This document shows positions 20,561-31,247 of a DNA stretch of 64,000 nucleotides, in pieces; within the stretch, counting starts at the first letter, position 1, and each line of letters opens with the position of its first letter. The stretch spans positions 3,608,848 through 3,672,847 of the forward strand of contig CM067075.1 in NCBI GenBank assembly GCA_033980235.1. Direction: 5' to 3'. The DNA comes from Diadema setosum (taxonomy: Eukaryota; Echinodermata; Echinoidea; Diadematoida; Diadematidae). Made by a program: the position numbers and the translations under genes. The notes beneath the pieces are model-generated. The model saw only the letters and a list, made by a program, of their open reading frames with translations. It had not been told where the DNA came from and made no database searches.

Positions 20561-20680
20561 ATCCTGCTGTAACCAATCGAATGAACGTTATTTGTGCATT
20601 TTCGACCAGCTCGTCAAGGCATTGTTGTAAAATAAAACGCGGGCACCGAACATATGATGGTGGAAAGAAGACCTCCTAAA

Positions 20681-20751
20681 ATGGCGGATTTTATGCGAGC
20701 ACTTTGGAGAGTCGTCGTCTTGATAACCATCCTTATAATACCTTTACTTCA
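20681..20751 (+). CDS. Candidate leader exon of the Methyltransf_FA-like gene
   Basis: ATG at 20,681 (second ATG at 20,693) gives a 24-residue hydrophobic leader, M-A-D-F-M-R-A-L-W-R-V-V-V-L-I-T-I-L-I-I, then P-L-L-Q. It ends at a possible donor CA|GTAAAG or, if unspliced, at TAA (20,753). The profile (basic residues then a long hydrophobic run) fits a signal peptide or anchor. The equivalent frame in copy 1 begins at 724 with M-K-G-L-V-K-M-V-I-L. This donor is in phase 2 whereas exon A needs phase 1, so a small intervening exon or another donor would be required; the link is unproven. Confidence 0.35.
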
Positions 20752-21181
20752 GTAAAGAATGGATTATTCTTCATTCTGCAACAAAGGCAGTTTGTAAATG
20801 AAAATATCAATGCCAGAACGATCAAAGATAGAGGACAACAATTCAAGCAGTTCATCTACTCACCTAGAAGAAAGTTCATTGAACGTTGAGGAGAAAAAAT
20901 GAAAATTGATTCATATCTATTTTCAGGCAATCCACAATTTTAAAGGGCCTGACTCATTTTCAAAGCCAGATTAAAAAGAAACCGAACTGAATCGACCAAT
21001 TTTGTCTACTTTCCTTTCTTGTTTATCAAATGCATCGACAGCCTGAGTGCATGCAGTGAAATTATTTGAATGATTGGTGTTAGAACCAAGCAGAAATAGG
21101 CGTGACATACAAGGTAGGTCTATATACATTGTTTTTCAAGCCCTCCCGATTACCGAAATGTTCCTTCCTATGTGAACGCAG

Positions 21182-21376
21182 ATCCGGACTATCACATCTG
21201 CCCGTATGAGATCTTTCCGGAAATGGGCAACATGGAGTCCAGTGGATACAAAATTGCCTTTCCTCTCGAACGAGTACCCCTCGGTGTCTCGTCGGTTGCA
21301 TTCAGCTTCCGGGGTAAAGGTCTTATCGGCTTTTCTTCGAATGACACAATCTCAGCGCCTAGAGTCGTCCTGTTCG
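21182..21376 (+). CDS. Exon A of an intact Methyltransf_FA-like gene copy
   Basis: The exon is 195 bp between GTGAACGCAG and TTCG|GTAAGG, with phase 1 at both ends, open. The 65 residues contain D-P-D-Y-H-I-C-P-Y-E-I-F, S-S-G-Y-K-I-A-F-P-L-E-R-V-P, G-V-S-S-V-A-F and F-R-G-K-G-L-I-G-F. It joins exon B at 25,595 in frame (G|CT gives Ala). Conservation with the broken copy is high over the last 45 residues and low before. The Y-E-I and F-x-x-R-G-K-x-L-I-x-F strands suit the first half of a Methyltransf_FA-like beta domain, though this half matches only loosely. Confidence 0.6.
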
Positions 21377-21495
21377 GTAAGGCTCACAATGACTAATAAG
21401 CCACTTCTAGTTCCACTCTGCACGTGGGCAGAAAAGTGTCATTTTGTACAAACAGGCATGATTACATAGTCTTCGATTCACGGAGATAAGCATTT

Positions 21496-21840
21496 TGGCC
21501 CCATTTCATAAAAAGTTGAACGATCAAAGATAGAGGACAACAATTCAAGCAGTTCATCTACTCACCTAGTAGTTACTCTTGCTGGAATGACAGTTGTCAT
21601 GGTAACGACAAGAATCTAGATTCCTGGAACGTTGCTATCCTAACGTCGTTTATGAAATAGGGGCCATTTTGGCCCCATTTCATAAAAAGTTGAACGATCA
21701 AAGATAGAGGACAACAATTCAAGCAGTTCATCTACTCACCCAGTAGTTACTCTTGCTGGAATGACAATTGTCATGGTAACGACAAGAATCTAGATTCCTG
21801 GAACGTTGCTATCCTAACGTCGTTTATGAAATAGGGGCCA
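21496..21840. mobile_element. Tandem pair of 171 bp MITEs with TGGCCCCATTTCATAAA ends
   Basis: Two nearly identical units, 21,496-21,666 and 21,670-21,840, each with ends TGGCCCCATTTCATAAA and TTTATGAAATAGGGGCCA. The interior carries GGTAACGACAAGAATCTAGA. Bases 21,518-21,569 of the first unit are identical over 52 bases to 20,816-20,867, outside any MITE. They lie in the intron of the Methyltransf_FA-like gene. Confidence 0.85.
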
Positions 21841-22510
21841 TGATGATGTAATAATCATTCACGTAATCCATATAAATGATACTTACTAACACATCCACAT
21901 GCATTCTCTTCACAGAATTCGAAGCCATGCTATAAACATACTATAATTATTGATATGAAAATGATTGAAATCAAATCTTCAATCTCTGTTTATCTGTCAG
22001 ATTCTGCAGCTTCATGAGCTCGTGATAATCCAATCCCGTTTGGTTAGTTATGATCATAAGAAAATTAGTTGATTTACCTTTAGTGTTTCGTGAATATCAG
22101 ACGGTTATATTTAATCATGGTCAAGCATGTTTCGAACCTTGATTTTCATGTATAATTTGTCCATTCTTTGCCATGCTTTATTACATTGCCGCCCCCCCCC
22201 CCAGTTTAGTCAGAGATTGCAAAGCGGTGATAGTATACAAATATCGACTGCTTCATAGGGGGATGGTAAAACTATTTGCACCGAGGGCAAACATTTTTAC
22301 CATGACCCGAAAGAAAGCAGTCGATATTTGTTTTATAACACTCTCGAGCATTTTACGAGAGACTTAACGTTAGTTCTAGGTCGTGGCAGGACAGCAACTT
22401 AGTGCACGCAGCGCGTAGCGAACGACATCGCTGTGTAATGTAATAGGCAGCCGTGTATGAATTCACCGTTGTTAATCCGAGCTACAGCGTAGAACTGCGA
22501 GAGAAGGAGG
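21841..22510 (+). other. Intron sequence, no gene seen
   Basis: Part of the 4.2 kb intron. Contains a C-run at 22,191-22,202 and a small inverted pair, CAAATATCGACTGCTT (22,238) against AAGCAGTCGATATTTG (22,315), which can fold a hairpin of about 95 bases. Confidence 0.5.
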
Positions 22511-22514
22511 TCTA

Positions 22515-22545
22515 ACCATGGAGCTACCATTGGTAGCTCCATGGT
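22515..22545. repeat. Perfect 31 bp palindrome with direct-repeat flanks
   Basis: Arms ACCATGGAGCTACCA and TGGTAGCTCCATGGT around a single T. GGTCTAACC stands at both edges (22,509-22,517 and 22,543-22,551). Confidence 0.8.
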
Positions 22546-22554
22546 CTAACCGTT

Positions 22555-24970
22555 AGGACTAACGTTAGAAGTAGGCTTATTAAAGCGGCTTCGTTATCCA
22601 GATCATCTTCAACATCGATTTTACTTTCCTGAAATAATTACTAAACCGTACCGATATGTTGTACTTCTGCTGCAATTTACGAAATTCCTCAGTTACTTGA
22701 AGCAGTCAACTTGTCAATTGAGCTGAATTGCATTGATCACACACACACGCCATCGCACCACAGATTTCTTTAAAAGAAAACTGTACTGACATTTTCTAAT
22801 TGTCTGATAATTCTAATCTACATTTTTTGATGCCTACTACTGGAAAGAGAAGATTGTAAAACCCAGGATAAGCCTGTAATGATTTTTTGAAAAAAATGAA
22901 AACGAGCAAGCCATGGAACGATCCACGCAATTTGGCCAACGTCACAGGTGCTCTTTGTGCACAACTCCGACATTAGCAAGACAAACTACAATAATGCCAA
23001 TTTACTGATGAAATCTCACACGAAGCACTCCAAAAGCTGTTATTTAGTATAATTGCAATATGGAGCTATAATACATATGTTAAACAATATCTATTAATCT
23101 TTAAAAGCAAGCTCTTCAACAGCTTTTTATTTAGATAAAACTTGTGGGGGAATTTGATATGCAAAATGAAATTGGCATCGTTATCCAAACGTGCTGCCCA
23201 TAGAAGACCGTGTGCAAGTAACGTTACGCATTGATGATCATGATCGAGCGATGGTTCGCCAGTGCAGTTCAAACTATCTAACGTAGATGAGGGCTGAGTG
23301 AATCTAAATCCAAATGTAGATAGACTCTCTTCAACGGCACGCACGATTTTTACGCTTAGTGAGATGAAAACGGTACCCAGTACACATAGACTCTGAAATA
23401 CTAGAACTAGGACTAGGACTACTGAGCAATCAAGGAGTAGGTTCTACGCGGCAGTCCAAGTTTTGATGAGTAGGCCCTACACTCACTCACCGTCGACATT
23501 GCAGCTGTAGGCCCTATGTGCACAGCGCTGTAAGGCACAGCGTAACGTTACATACCTTGCTGCCAGAACTTGAAGAAAGTCCAGGCGAAAGTCCAGACTC
23601 CAGATCTAGATCTGGACCCTTGTCCTGCAGGCACTGTTGTTCCTGTGCTGAATTTTTCAGTTAAGGTATCTGTTTTATGGATTTCCGATGTTTTGTAGTC
23701 GAGTAAATCTCATAGTGGTGTTCTTTACACCAAGGACTAATGTTAGATCTAAAACAGTTTGTTTCAGTAGGCCTACTAGGACCCATATCTCGGAAGAGTG
23801 GCCTGACCACGTAGATTCTAACACAGTGTCGCCGCTTCGCGATCCCAGCGCTGGTGTAGGTATAGTGCTAGCGTACTTCCGTATCCATGTAGATATCTCA
23901 AAATTCACCTTGCCAAATGGCACCAAACTCACAGGAAATACTTTATGATTCATATCCAACAACTCACGTTAATTGGAAACAAATCACATGTCGGGAAGCG
24001 TAAGTGTAGATGTCGACTTTCCTGTCGGCGTCGCTAAAAATAATCTGCTCTAACTCGTTACGACTAACATGAGTGATTGCGGCCAGGCCCTACCTAGAGT
24101 GTCTATCTGCTGCGCACGCACAGACTGAAGTTAGCCATTTAATATCATGAGACAACTCTTTCAAGTAATCGGGGGCAATAAATAGATTTACAAATTATTT
24201 GTGGTAAGTTGAATGAAAAATGTAGTTCCTATATCACACAAGTCGCAAAAATCATTACACTTTTGAGTTTAGTTCTCGCGTAAATTCCCCGTTCGCAAAG
24301 TACTAGTCGGCTAACTTCATTTCTAGATTGTGCATCTTCCGTTCGCCAAGATCTCTCGCGAAGAGTGAATTTTTTTTTGAGTGACGACTTGAAAGTCGGC
24401 GTCAATATTGATACTTCTCGATTACTGATTTCGTTCAAATATAAGAGAATACTTTAAAATATGCTATGAAGTATATCCTGTAATTTTGGTGCGATTTGGT
24501 TTAGTGAAATATGAGATATCTACATGGATAGAACAGTAGCTAAATTAGGCCTAAGCGTCGTCTGCTACTCGATACGAATTAACGCACGCGTATGCAAGCA
24601 CTTGTAATCAGTAATAGTGAGAGCACCTGTGACATCATAACATCCGGGCTCGTCAGCTCATTAGCATAATTCTCACCTAAAAAGTTCCATTTTAACATTA
24701 AATTACGGACTTAATCGTTATGAAATTTTGATTCTGTTTGCACCGCTGGGTCTTTTAGAATTAAAAGAACAACATATAAAAAAAAAACAAAAAACCGGTA
24801 AAATGCCCTTTTAATGCCGGCACCACCGTATGTACCGCGCTACAACTAGCTAGCTAGCTAGCAAGCTAGTATCGCTACTACGCGCACTGCGTACATTCTA
24901 ATGTGATAATCTTAGATATCGATCACAAAATCACGATTGCGTGCAGATCGTGGATTCCCAAATGTACTAT
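22555..24970 (+). other. Intron sequence, no convincing exon
   Basis: Moderate GC patches at 23,200-24,150 contain short open frames on both strands (23,066-23,344 and 23,675-23,962 minus; 23,688-23,948 plus), none with paired splice sites or a known domain. A tandem CTAG run (TAGCTAGCTAGCTAGC) is at 24,847-24,862. Confidence 0.4.
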
Positions 24971-24976
24971 ATCACG

Positions 24977-25165
24977 CGGGTCTAGGGCAAGTACCCCCTG
25001 GGCAATTACCCCGGACCCTTCCCCTGGCTCTAATCTTAATCCTAATCCTGAACCCAATCCTAACCACAACCATAACTTACACTCCTAACCCTTAACTTAA
25101 CCCTTACCCTAATCCTATACTCTAAACTTACCACTAACCAGTATTTTGCCGGGGGGTAAATGCCC
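24977..25165. mobile_element. CCTAA-core repeat with GGGCAATTACCCC inverted ends
   Basis: Left end TCTAGGGCAAGTACCCCCTG then GGGCAATTACCCCGGACCC; right end CCGGGGGGTAAATGCCCGG, its imperfect inverse. The core (25,025-25,130) is made of CCTAATCCTAACC-like degenerate telomere-style units. Same architecture as the GGTGGGGC family but different ends. Confidence 0.6.
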
Positions 25166-25311
25166 GGATACGATGTTACGCTAGATAGTAAGCCTTTGCA
25201 CCGCATTCACTTGCTCGTAGATTTCTAGTAAAACTACCCCCTTTTCGTGCTCTGTACAATCATATTGCAAGAAGCTTTACATGAGGGATATAAAATCGGT
25301 TATGCAGTTAC

Positions 25312-25535
25312 TGATGCCGAAGGTTCATAATTCCGAAGGCCTGATAATCCGAAATGAAAACAAGATTCTCTCTTCCGAAGGTATGTTGATTCGAAGATGA
25401 AGCGAATTTTGTTCCTCCAAAGTGTCCTTGATCCGAAATTGAAATAATGTTCGTTTTTTCCGAAGGTTCGTTGGCACAAACCTCCTTTTCATTTGCGTAT
25501 TAACGAACGTTCGGATCTAACGAATTGTACCTTCT
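25312..25535. repeat. TTCCGAAGGTTCGT-type motif array, copy C
   Basis: Contains GCCGAAGGTTCATAATTCCG, TTTTTTCCGAAGGTTCGTTG and the inverted TTAACGAACGTTCGGA. It ends 60 bp before exon B and so may include the branch-point region of its intron. Confidence 0.65.
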
Positions 25536-25594
25536 TGCTCCTACAAGCTTGCCAAGTAAACGATTTCTTATCCGATGTTCACTCAAATTTGCAG

Positions 25595-25893
25595 CTCTCT
25601 GCGAAAACTCGTCCTTCGCCCTAAAGCGATGCCCGAATTGTGCCCCGGAGTTGGCGTTTACCTCTGGTGAGTGGAAATGGCGAGATATCTGCGTGAAGTG
25701 GAAGAGTGGCAGCCTGTACTGGGCGGACTTCGGAGCGGGGGTTTTCCGCCTAGGGATGATCAACATTTGGCTTCTCTTCAAGACCGTTCTAATCGAATGG
25801 AAAGACCCGACGCCGTTCAACGTCACCGACATCTTTGTGGGGAGTTCACAACATGATAACGCTGAATTTTACTTCCGCTGGAGGTGTGCGTAA
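25595..25893 (+). CDS. Exon B of an intact Methyltransf_FA-like gene copy, with stop
   Basis: From the acceptor CAAATTTGCAG, phase 1, 98 codons to TAA at 25,891. Residues include L-C-E-N-S-S-F-A-L-K-R-C-P-N-C, W-K-W-R-D-I-C-V-K-W-K-S-G-S-L-Y-W, F-R-L-G-M-I-N, T-V-L-I-E-W-K-D-P-T-P-F-N-V, D-I-F-V-G-S-S and A-E-F-Y-F-R-W-R-C. The succession W-K-x-G-x-L ... G ... W-x-D-P-x-P-F-x-V-x-x-x-x-V-G-S-S ... A-x-F-x-F fits the C-terminal half of the Methyltransf_FA (farnesoic acid O-methyltransferase-like) domain, a beta module of unclear enzymatic role that also occurs in secreted or lectin-like invertebrate proteins. Six cysteines suggest an extracellular protein. The domain call is from memory of the family pattern. 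Confidence 0.6.
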
Positions 25894-25914
25894 AGCAAAC
25901 AAAACAAACAACCT

Positions 25915-25952
25915 CCCCCCCCCCCCCCCCCAAAAAAAAAAAAAAAAAATTC
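25915..25952. repeat. Poly-C / poly-A tract
   Basis: C run followed by an A run just after the exon B stop. Confidence 0.9.
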
Positions 25953-26148
25953 CAACGAGAAGAGCGAAAAAGACGCACAGCCAGAATAGGTTAACGCAGG
26001 CCAATAGACTGTAGACTGATGGTGACGGCTTTTAAACGCGGGATTCATTGGCGAAAAACTATAGGCCTAACAAAAACATCACATTTGTTCATTGTTACTA
26101 TCTGCTTGTTCGTGTGTGTGTATATGAGTGTGCGTGGGGTGCCATTGT

Positions 26149-26210
26149 TTCTATGTGTTTGTGTTTGTGTGTGTGTGTGTATGTGTGTGTGTGTATGTGT
26201 GTGTGGGGGG
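26149..26210. repeat. (TG)n microsatellite
   Basis: TG-rich run with TATG interruptions. In copy 1 the place after exon B has only TTTGTGTGAACGGTTGTGTG. Confidence 0.9.
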
Positions 26211-26456
26211 TGTATAATAATTGAGATGAGCACATTCTTTATCGGCATTAAATAATTTTGGTCGCCTCTTTACCTAAATAAAACAAGTATTTTGTAGGGG
26301 GGTCATGTACGGACTGAAAAAAGTAAAGCCATGTACACGCGCAAAAGAGATGTGCTTGATTTTGTAGATGAAGTTGAACTTCGCAGGTCTCGCTGGCTAA
26401 TTATTCATATTCTTTTAGATTTCCTGCCATATTCATGAAAGTTTGATTTGATGCAT

Positions 26457-28185
26457 CAAACATACATTTTGTATTCTATTTCTTTTTCATACAAACATAC
26501 CTGGATCTTGGATTTAATAATCTGACGTAAAGCAAAATGATCAGTTTGTTGTATCAAACATATACTCTATTTCTTATAATATCAACTTTCGTAACGGATA
26601 CGACTAAATGCTGTCGTGTCAAATTCAATTTATGATAGTGATAGGACTCACGTTTCGATCACAGTCACCCATTGCCAGTGGTCAATGTAATTTTTTATCA
26701 CATTTACCTCTTTGTCTAGATCCGTATTATACTTCCGCTTTTATGGAGTCTTATTATTGTCACATGTTTTGCATTTGCAGTGAATGTATTTAGAGAATGA
26801 TGTTTTGGTGAGATGGAAAAAAGGTTTTAAAATCTTGGTTAAAAGCTTGATTGCTCTCTCCTATTCTATTCTTATGCGTCCATCTTTGTCTTCTTGTAAG
26901 TGCCTATGTATAGATCTTGTCCAAATATTTTAAAGTGATTTTGCAGTGTGCTATCCCTTTAAAGAGTAACGATCATAGGTGGATTGGTGTTTCCGTGTGC
27001 AGTCATTATACCTCTTATTCTTGTTGTTCTTGTTGTAAATGTTGTACGTGTATACTCATTATGTTCGTGTAGGCTTGCTCGTGCACATTAAATGTGTTTA
27101 TTCAGCAGCTTTGGAATGCAATCTGTATATTACTAATTATGTGAACTCCGTAGTCTTTAACTTATAGTGTTACTTTGCACTGATGATTTCTTTTGTATTG
27201 TTAAAATTTGATTTTTATTTAATTCAAATTTAATTGAAGCGAAAAAAAAATGACTGAACAGGATTATCCACCACATTCAATTCGTATGCAGTGTTTGTAA
27301 GTAAGGACTCTTTTTGCCACCCGTTCCCTGAGGTTGGTCCGAAATGGCATCAAACATATGCAAAGAGGATTAAAATGGACATTTTGTAGTTGGTAGGGAA
27401 GTGTGGATATATTTAATCACCCCATTCTGCAGCTCTCAGAGACAAATATTTTCTTTTGTGATATAATAGTTTCTTTAGAAATAGAGTTTTTTCCCCACTT
27501 TTTATGTAAAACAGTATATCAACTATTGTTGTATTACGTGTGGGGGATTACACTCTACAAGCATTGCTTTTTAGCATTCCTCCCCAGTTCCAGTATTTTG
27601 ATAAACGTATCGTTTATTATGCATTGTGATGTTATTTATGTATTCAATTTCTGTGAAATATTTACATGTTTCTGTTGGGGAAATGAAAAAAATAATGAAT
27701 GTACACAAGCACATTAATCATATTGCTTTTTAGATGTCATAATATATCGATCTTTTAAAACCCCAAACATAGTGCGTCGTTACTCTACTGAAATGATTGA
27801 CGAAAAGTTGTGACGTCATCTCCTGCTGAGTGACAGTTGTGCAGACAGCCAAAAGGAGAGAGAAAAAATCAAAACAAATAAAAAAGCTTTACTCCTTAGT
27901 GGCTATCTGTTCTTGTCATTCCAAATTGACTAAACTGTATGCCAAACATGGCGGAGCAAGTGAAGGGAAAAATAAGGCCTGCCGTCTTATCAAGGGAATA
28001 TTGACGTTCTTAAAATAGCTCAATTTACGTCACACGTAAAGCTGTTTCCGATAATTGCGTCTAGTCTAACGGTCCAGTACCACGTTACCTTCAAGTGATC
28101 TTGACCTAGTCAATCTGTCTCCTCTGATGCATTCACATCACTCAAATTACGTCACACAGAATAAAACAGATTTTTATGAATATAG
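26457..28185. mobile_element. Insertion specific to segmental copy 2, including a LINE 3' end
   Basis: Copy 1 sequence skips from 3,415 to about 3,460 where copy 2 has 1.7 kb. Within it, 27,530-27,715 reads like a plus-strand LINE 3' UTR: CTCTACAAGCATTGCTTTTT (27,551), a T-rich stretch, GTTGGGGAAATGAAAAAAAT and AATGAATG. The rest is AT-rich without coding signal, so the insertion may be composite. Confidence 0.45.
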
Positions 28186-28560
28186 TGGTACAGTGTTTTG
28201 GTATCCCTGACGATCCTTTCTGTCGTTTTTCGATCATGATGATCCATCTATCATGTATAAAGAATTAGACGGAATCAAGATATAGCGTGCTTTTGTTTTG
28301 AAAGTGTACTATCGTATTGTCTTTTATGGAGACCTCATACATTATTATGTCGGTGTAGAATTCATAGAAGTAAATATGTAATGTACAAAGATAAAAAATT
28401 GCACGTTCCATTTAGATATTACAACTCCTTACAAGCTGATAATACATTCTATGCTTATGAATCGATAGAGACTAGTATAGGACCTACATGAATGTGAGAA
28501 TTGTGGTCATAACATCTATTTCAGTAACTTTACGTACATGTAGCGCTTCTACGTTTATAG

Positions 28561-29277
28561 GTTACAAATTCAATCCACTATATTCTCTAACAGTCAGTGT
28601 TAAATTTTTGAAATTCGCTTTGGACTTGGGCTGTGCTGTTTTCTAAAAACAGGAATGGATACAGACCCTTAAAATCTTCCTTACAAAATGCTGCCCCCTC
28701 GGTGAATTAAATTGTTCCAATTTTAGCCCAACATTGAATGGTGTATCTCAAAATTGATTAATTTGGTCAAACACGAGAAAAAAAAAATATCAGAGTCTCC
28801 GACGGAGATGTGATAAATTAGAGCCGTCACATTAATTTTGATCGCCTATAAAAAGGTTTAAAAAGAACAGTATACGGTTTTTTTTTCTCGCAGTTCAATT
28901 ATTCTTTTGCCCGATGGTTTGCATTTAATTTATTAAGTTTCTAAATTTGAAAAAGAGCTTGCCCTGACAATTTGTAAACTCTAATCGACATATTTTAAAT
29001 TCGGGTTATCCTATGCTATACAAAGCTAAAGATTTTTTCACGTTTAGCCGTAATAAGGAGGAGTATGAGTGATGCCGATTTCAGCATCGAATTCACGCAA
29101 AATTAACTCTCCCAAAGACATTATTTCCACAGCGCCCTCTTGCGATAGGAAACGAAGGCGATCTTCTTTTCTTCGACAGCAAAAGTAAGGGTCTACAAAC
29201 AGAGTGATGATTTCGAGGAATTTGATGGTGTGCAAAACCTGCGTTGCGACGTGAATACACACATTTACAGGGCTGCC
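28561..29277. other. No gene seen
   Basis: AT-rich unique sequence; short minus-strand frames at 29,044-29,311 without supporting signals. Confidence 0.4.
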
Positions 29278-29445
29278 AACATTGGAAACTACTTGAGAGT
29301 GAAACTCCCATACGCCAATGCTATAATTTAGGAGTCAAAATGAGTGAGATTAATAGAAATGCATGCAAATGAAATAAAGTTTTAGAGTGAGAAAGGACCA
29401 AAATGAGTGAGTCTCACTCTCAATGAGTGAGAGTTGGCAGCCCTG
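29278..29445. mobile_element. hAT-like MITE, copy 2 (168 bp)
   Basis: Ends CAGGGCTGCCAAC and GTTGGCAGCCCTG. The interior matches 10,732-10,879, with an extra AGTGAGTCTCACTCTCA before the right end. Flanks CATTTA on the left and CATTTA on the right (aCATTTAc / gCATTTAa) suggest a target duplication. Confidence 0.8.
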
Positions 29446-30750
29446 CATTTAAAAAGGAATAGATTGGAAACAACATAATTGACAGAAACAAAAGAGATTC
29501 TGTCTCTCTTTGTTGGTGTAAGTTCCAAGACAAACAATGGATCCCATGCCGACTATGATTATTGTCGCCGTTCATACCGCCATGGAATGCTAGTGTAGGT
29601 CGCGGTTTTTTGTAACTGATTTTGGAAACGGGTCTAGGGAGACACAAGCTGATTTGAATACACTTTAGGCTGCAGATATCGCATGTACTTCAATTGCCAT
29701 TACAGGCTATTTAATCCTTGAAAGACTATAGAATATAAAACATAATGCATTTACAGTATATTATATTTTGTAGTATTTCCCTATTCCGCAAACAATATAA
29801 TATGTGTATTATGTAGATAGGTCCCTGGGCTGCCACGTGTTCAAGCATTTGCTTATAGTGGCAGTCCTTCTTCCGCATAATTTCTCAGGTAATTATTTGG
29901 AAATTTGATAATACAAGTTATATTTTGTTTATGGAATCAATTTACACATCAAATTTCCTTCTTTGAATCATATTCATTGTAATCTGCTTACTGATATTCT
30001 ATGTGATATTATTGAAAAGAATCTTGATTTATGTATGAAATTGTGTTGGAAGAAAAATAAATCAAACAAACAAACAAACAAACTTCTGGTATAGTGATGT
30101 TGACAAAATGAAAAGTTTGTCGATAACGGAACATATCTCAAACTCGCATTACTTTATGAATACATGCTCAAAATAGACAAAGGGTATACCCGGCGACTTT
30201 GTTGATAATAATTGATATTCTGATATTAATTTCGGAAAGTGCAATACCAACTAGATCCTACTTGCCTGAAATAAGGCCGACACGTCAATCATAAACATTA
30301 ATGAAATTAGCAACTCCTCCTGATATTATTAAATAACCACGGACGATCGAAAACCAAAATTGGTCATGGATAACTCAATCAATTACAGTTTAAGTTGATT
30401 TCATTTTAATATCGATATTGCCATTTTTGATAATTTTGAGAGGGCAGTTTGTGTCTGTGGGAGCAATTTCTAAATTACCGAATATTAACAAAGTAGCCTA
30501 CATACAATAATTGTCATACTTTACTTGTCTAAAGTTCATTTAAATCCACCGAAGATTAGAATGCCTATACCCCCCCCCCCTTTATCCCGTCGGTAAATCA
30601 TGCTATTGTAAATGAAGATAGCCCCAATCGACGTCTTACTAGTATTTCATTACTTTACAAGGAAAACAGATTTCCTTACATACGATACAGCATTGAAATG
30701 ATTAGTTGATTTTATCCATACTGGACGTCCCAGTCAAGCTTTTCATAGCT
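29446..30750. other. No gene seen; a LINE-like tail near 30,000-30,085
   Basis: Mostly unique AT-rich sequence. Near 30,040-30,085 a GTTGGAAGAAAAATAAATCA word and (CAAA)n tail resemble the plus-strand ends of other LINE fragments here. A C-run is at 30,571-30,580. Confidence 0.4.
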
Positions 30751-30954
30751 TATGACGATCCAGACAAAATGTGTAATATTGTTTCATGTACAAACTATGT
30801 ACAAACTATGTGCAGAGGGGCCCACATTCTACAAGCTCTGTCTTTTTAGTGGGTCTCTCCATTTTTCACACTTTAAGCAAAGTTATACATGTACTTCATT
30901 TCGATCACTTCTGTTTCTTTTTTACAACAATGTATAATTACTATAAGGTCCTCA
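30751..30954 (+). mobile_element. LINE 3' UTR fragment interrupted by a GAACCGRC element
   Basis: Contains GGGGCCCACATTCTACAAGC and TTTTTAGTGGGTCTCTCC, the block shared with 43,300-43,350. The UTR breaks off at 30,954, where the hairpin-family element starts. Confidence 0.5.
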
Positions 30955-31247
30955 ATTCGTCGGCGTTTTCACGAACCGACGCTATTTCGATTTTGGTCAA
31001 AATTTTCAAAATCGAGATATTGGTACCAAATGAAAGTGCTTTCAAAACTCTACCAAATCCCAAAATTTTAGATCACAAAATTAATTATTCTTAATTTTAT
31101 CAAAGAAAGAAAAAAACGACGGTACTCGAAATATCGAGAAATTGAGAAAAAGGAGTTTCACGAACCGACGCAGTAAAGATACGCCGGTTCGTGAAACCCG
31201 AATTGCTAGGGTGAAGAGCAATGCGGGTTTCACGAACCGTCGCAGTT
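30955..31247 (+). mobile_element. GAACCGRC hairpin-family element, copy 3
   Basis: Starts ATTCGTCGGCG, then CACGAACCGACGCTATTTCG, matching the reversed terminus of copy 4 at 37,820-37,870. Motifs lie at about 30,970, 31,154, 31,182 (inverted) and 31,226. GTTTCACGAACCGACG (31,153) pairs with CGCCGGTTCGTGAAAC (31,183) to form a hairpin. This subfamily uses CACGAACCGACGCAG rather than TTACGAACCGGCAAATG. Confidence 0.65.

Larger units (their letters stand above)
20300..28560 (+). repeat. Segmental duplication, copy 2 (partner 440-3,780)
   Basis: Same order of parts as copy 1 but about 2.4 times longer. The extra length is in the intron (21,377-25,594 against 1,998-2,516) and between 26,457 and about 28,185, where copy 1 has little. 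The intron gain includes a tandem MITE pair, a CCTAA-core repeat and a motif array. This copy keeps open exons. Confidence 0.75.

Noticed and set aside
23066..23962. Frames of 86-95 residues on both strands as genes
   Set aside because: No splice sites, domains or one-strand bias; they overlap on opposite strands in intron DNA.
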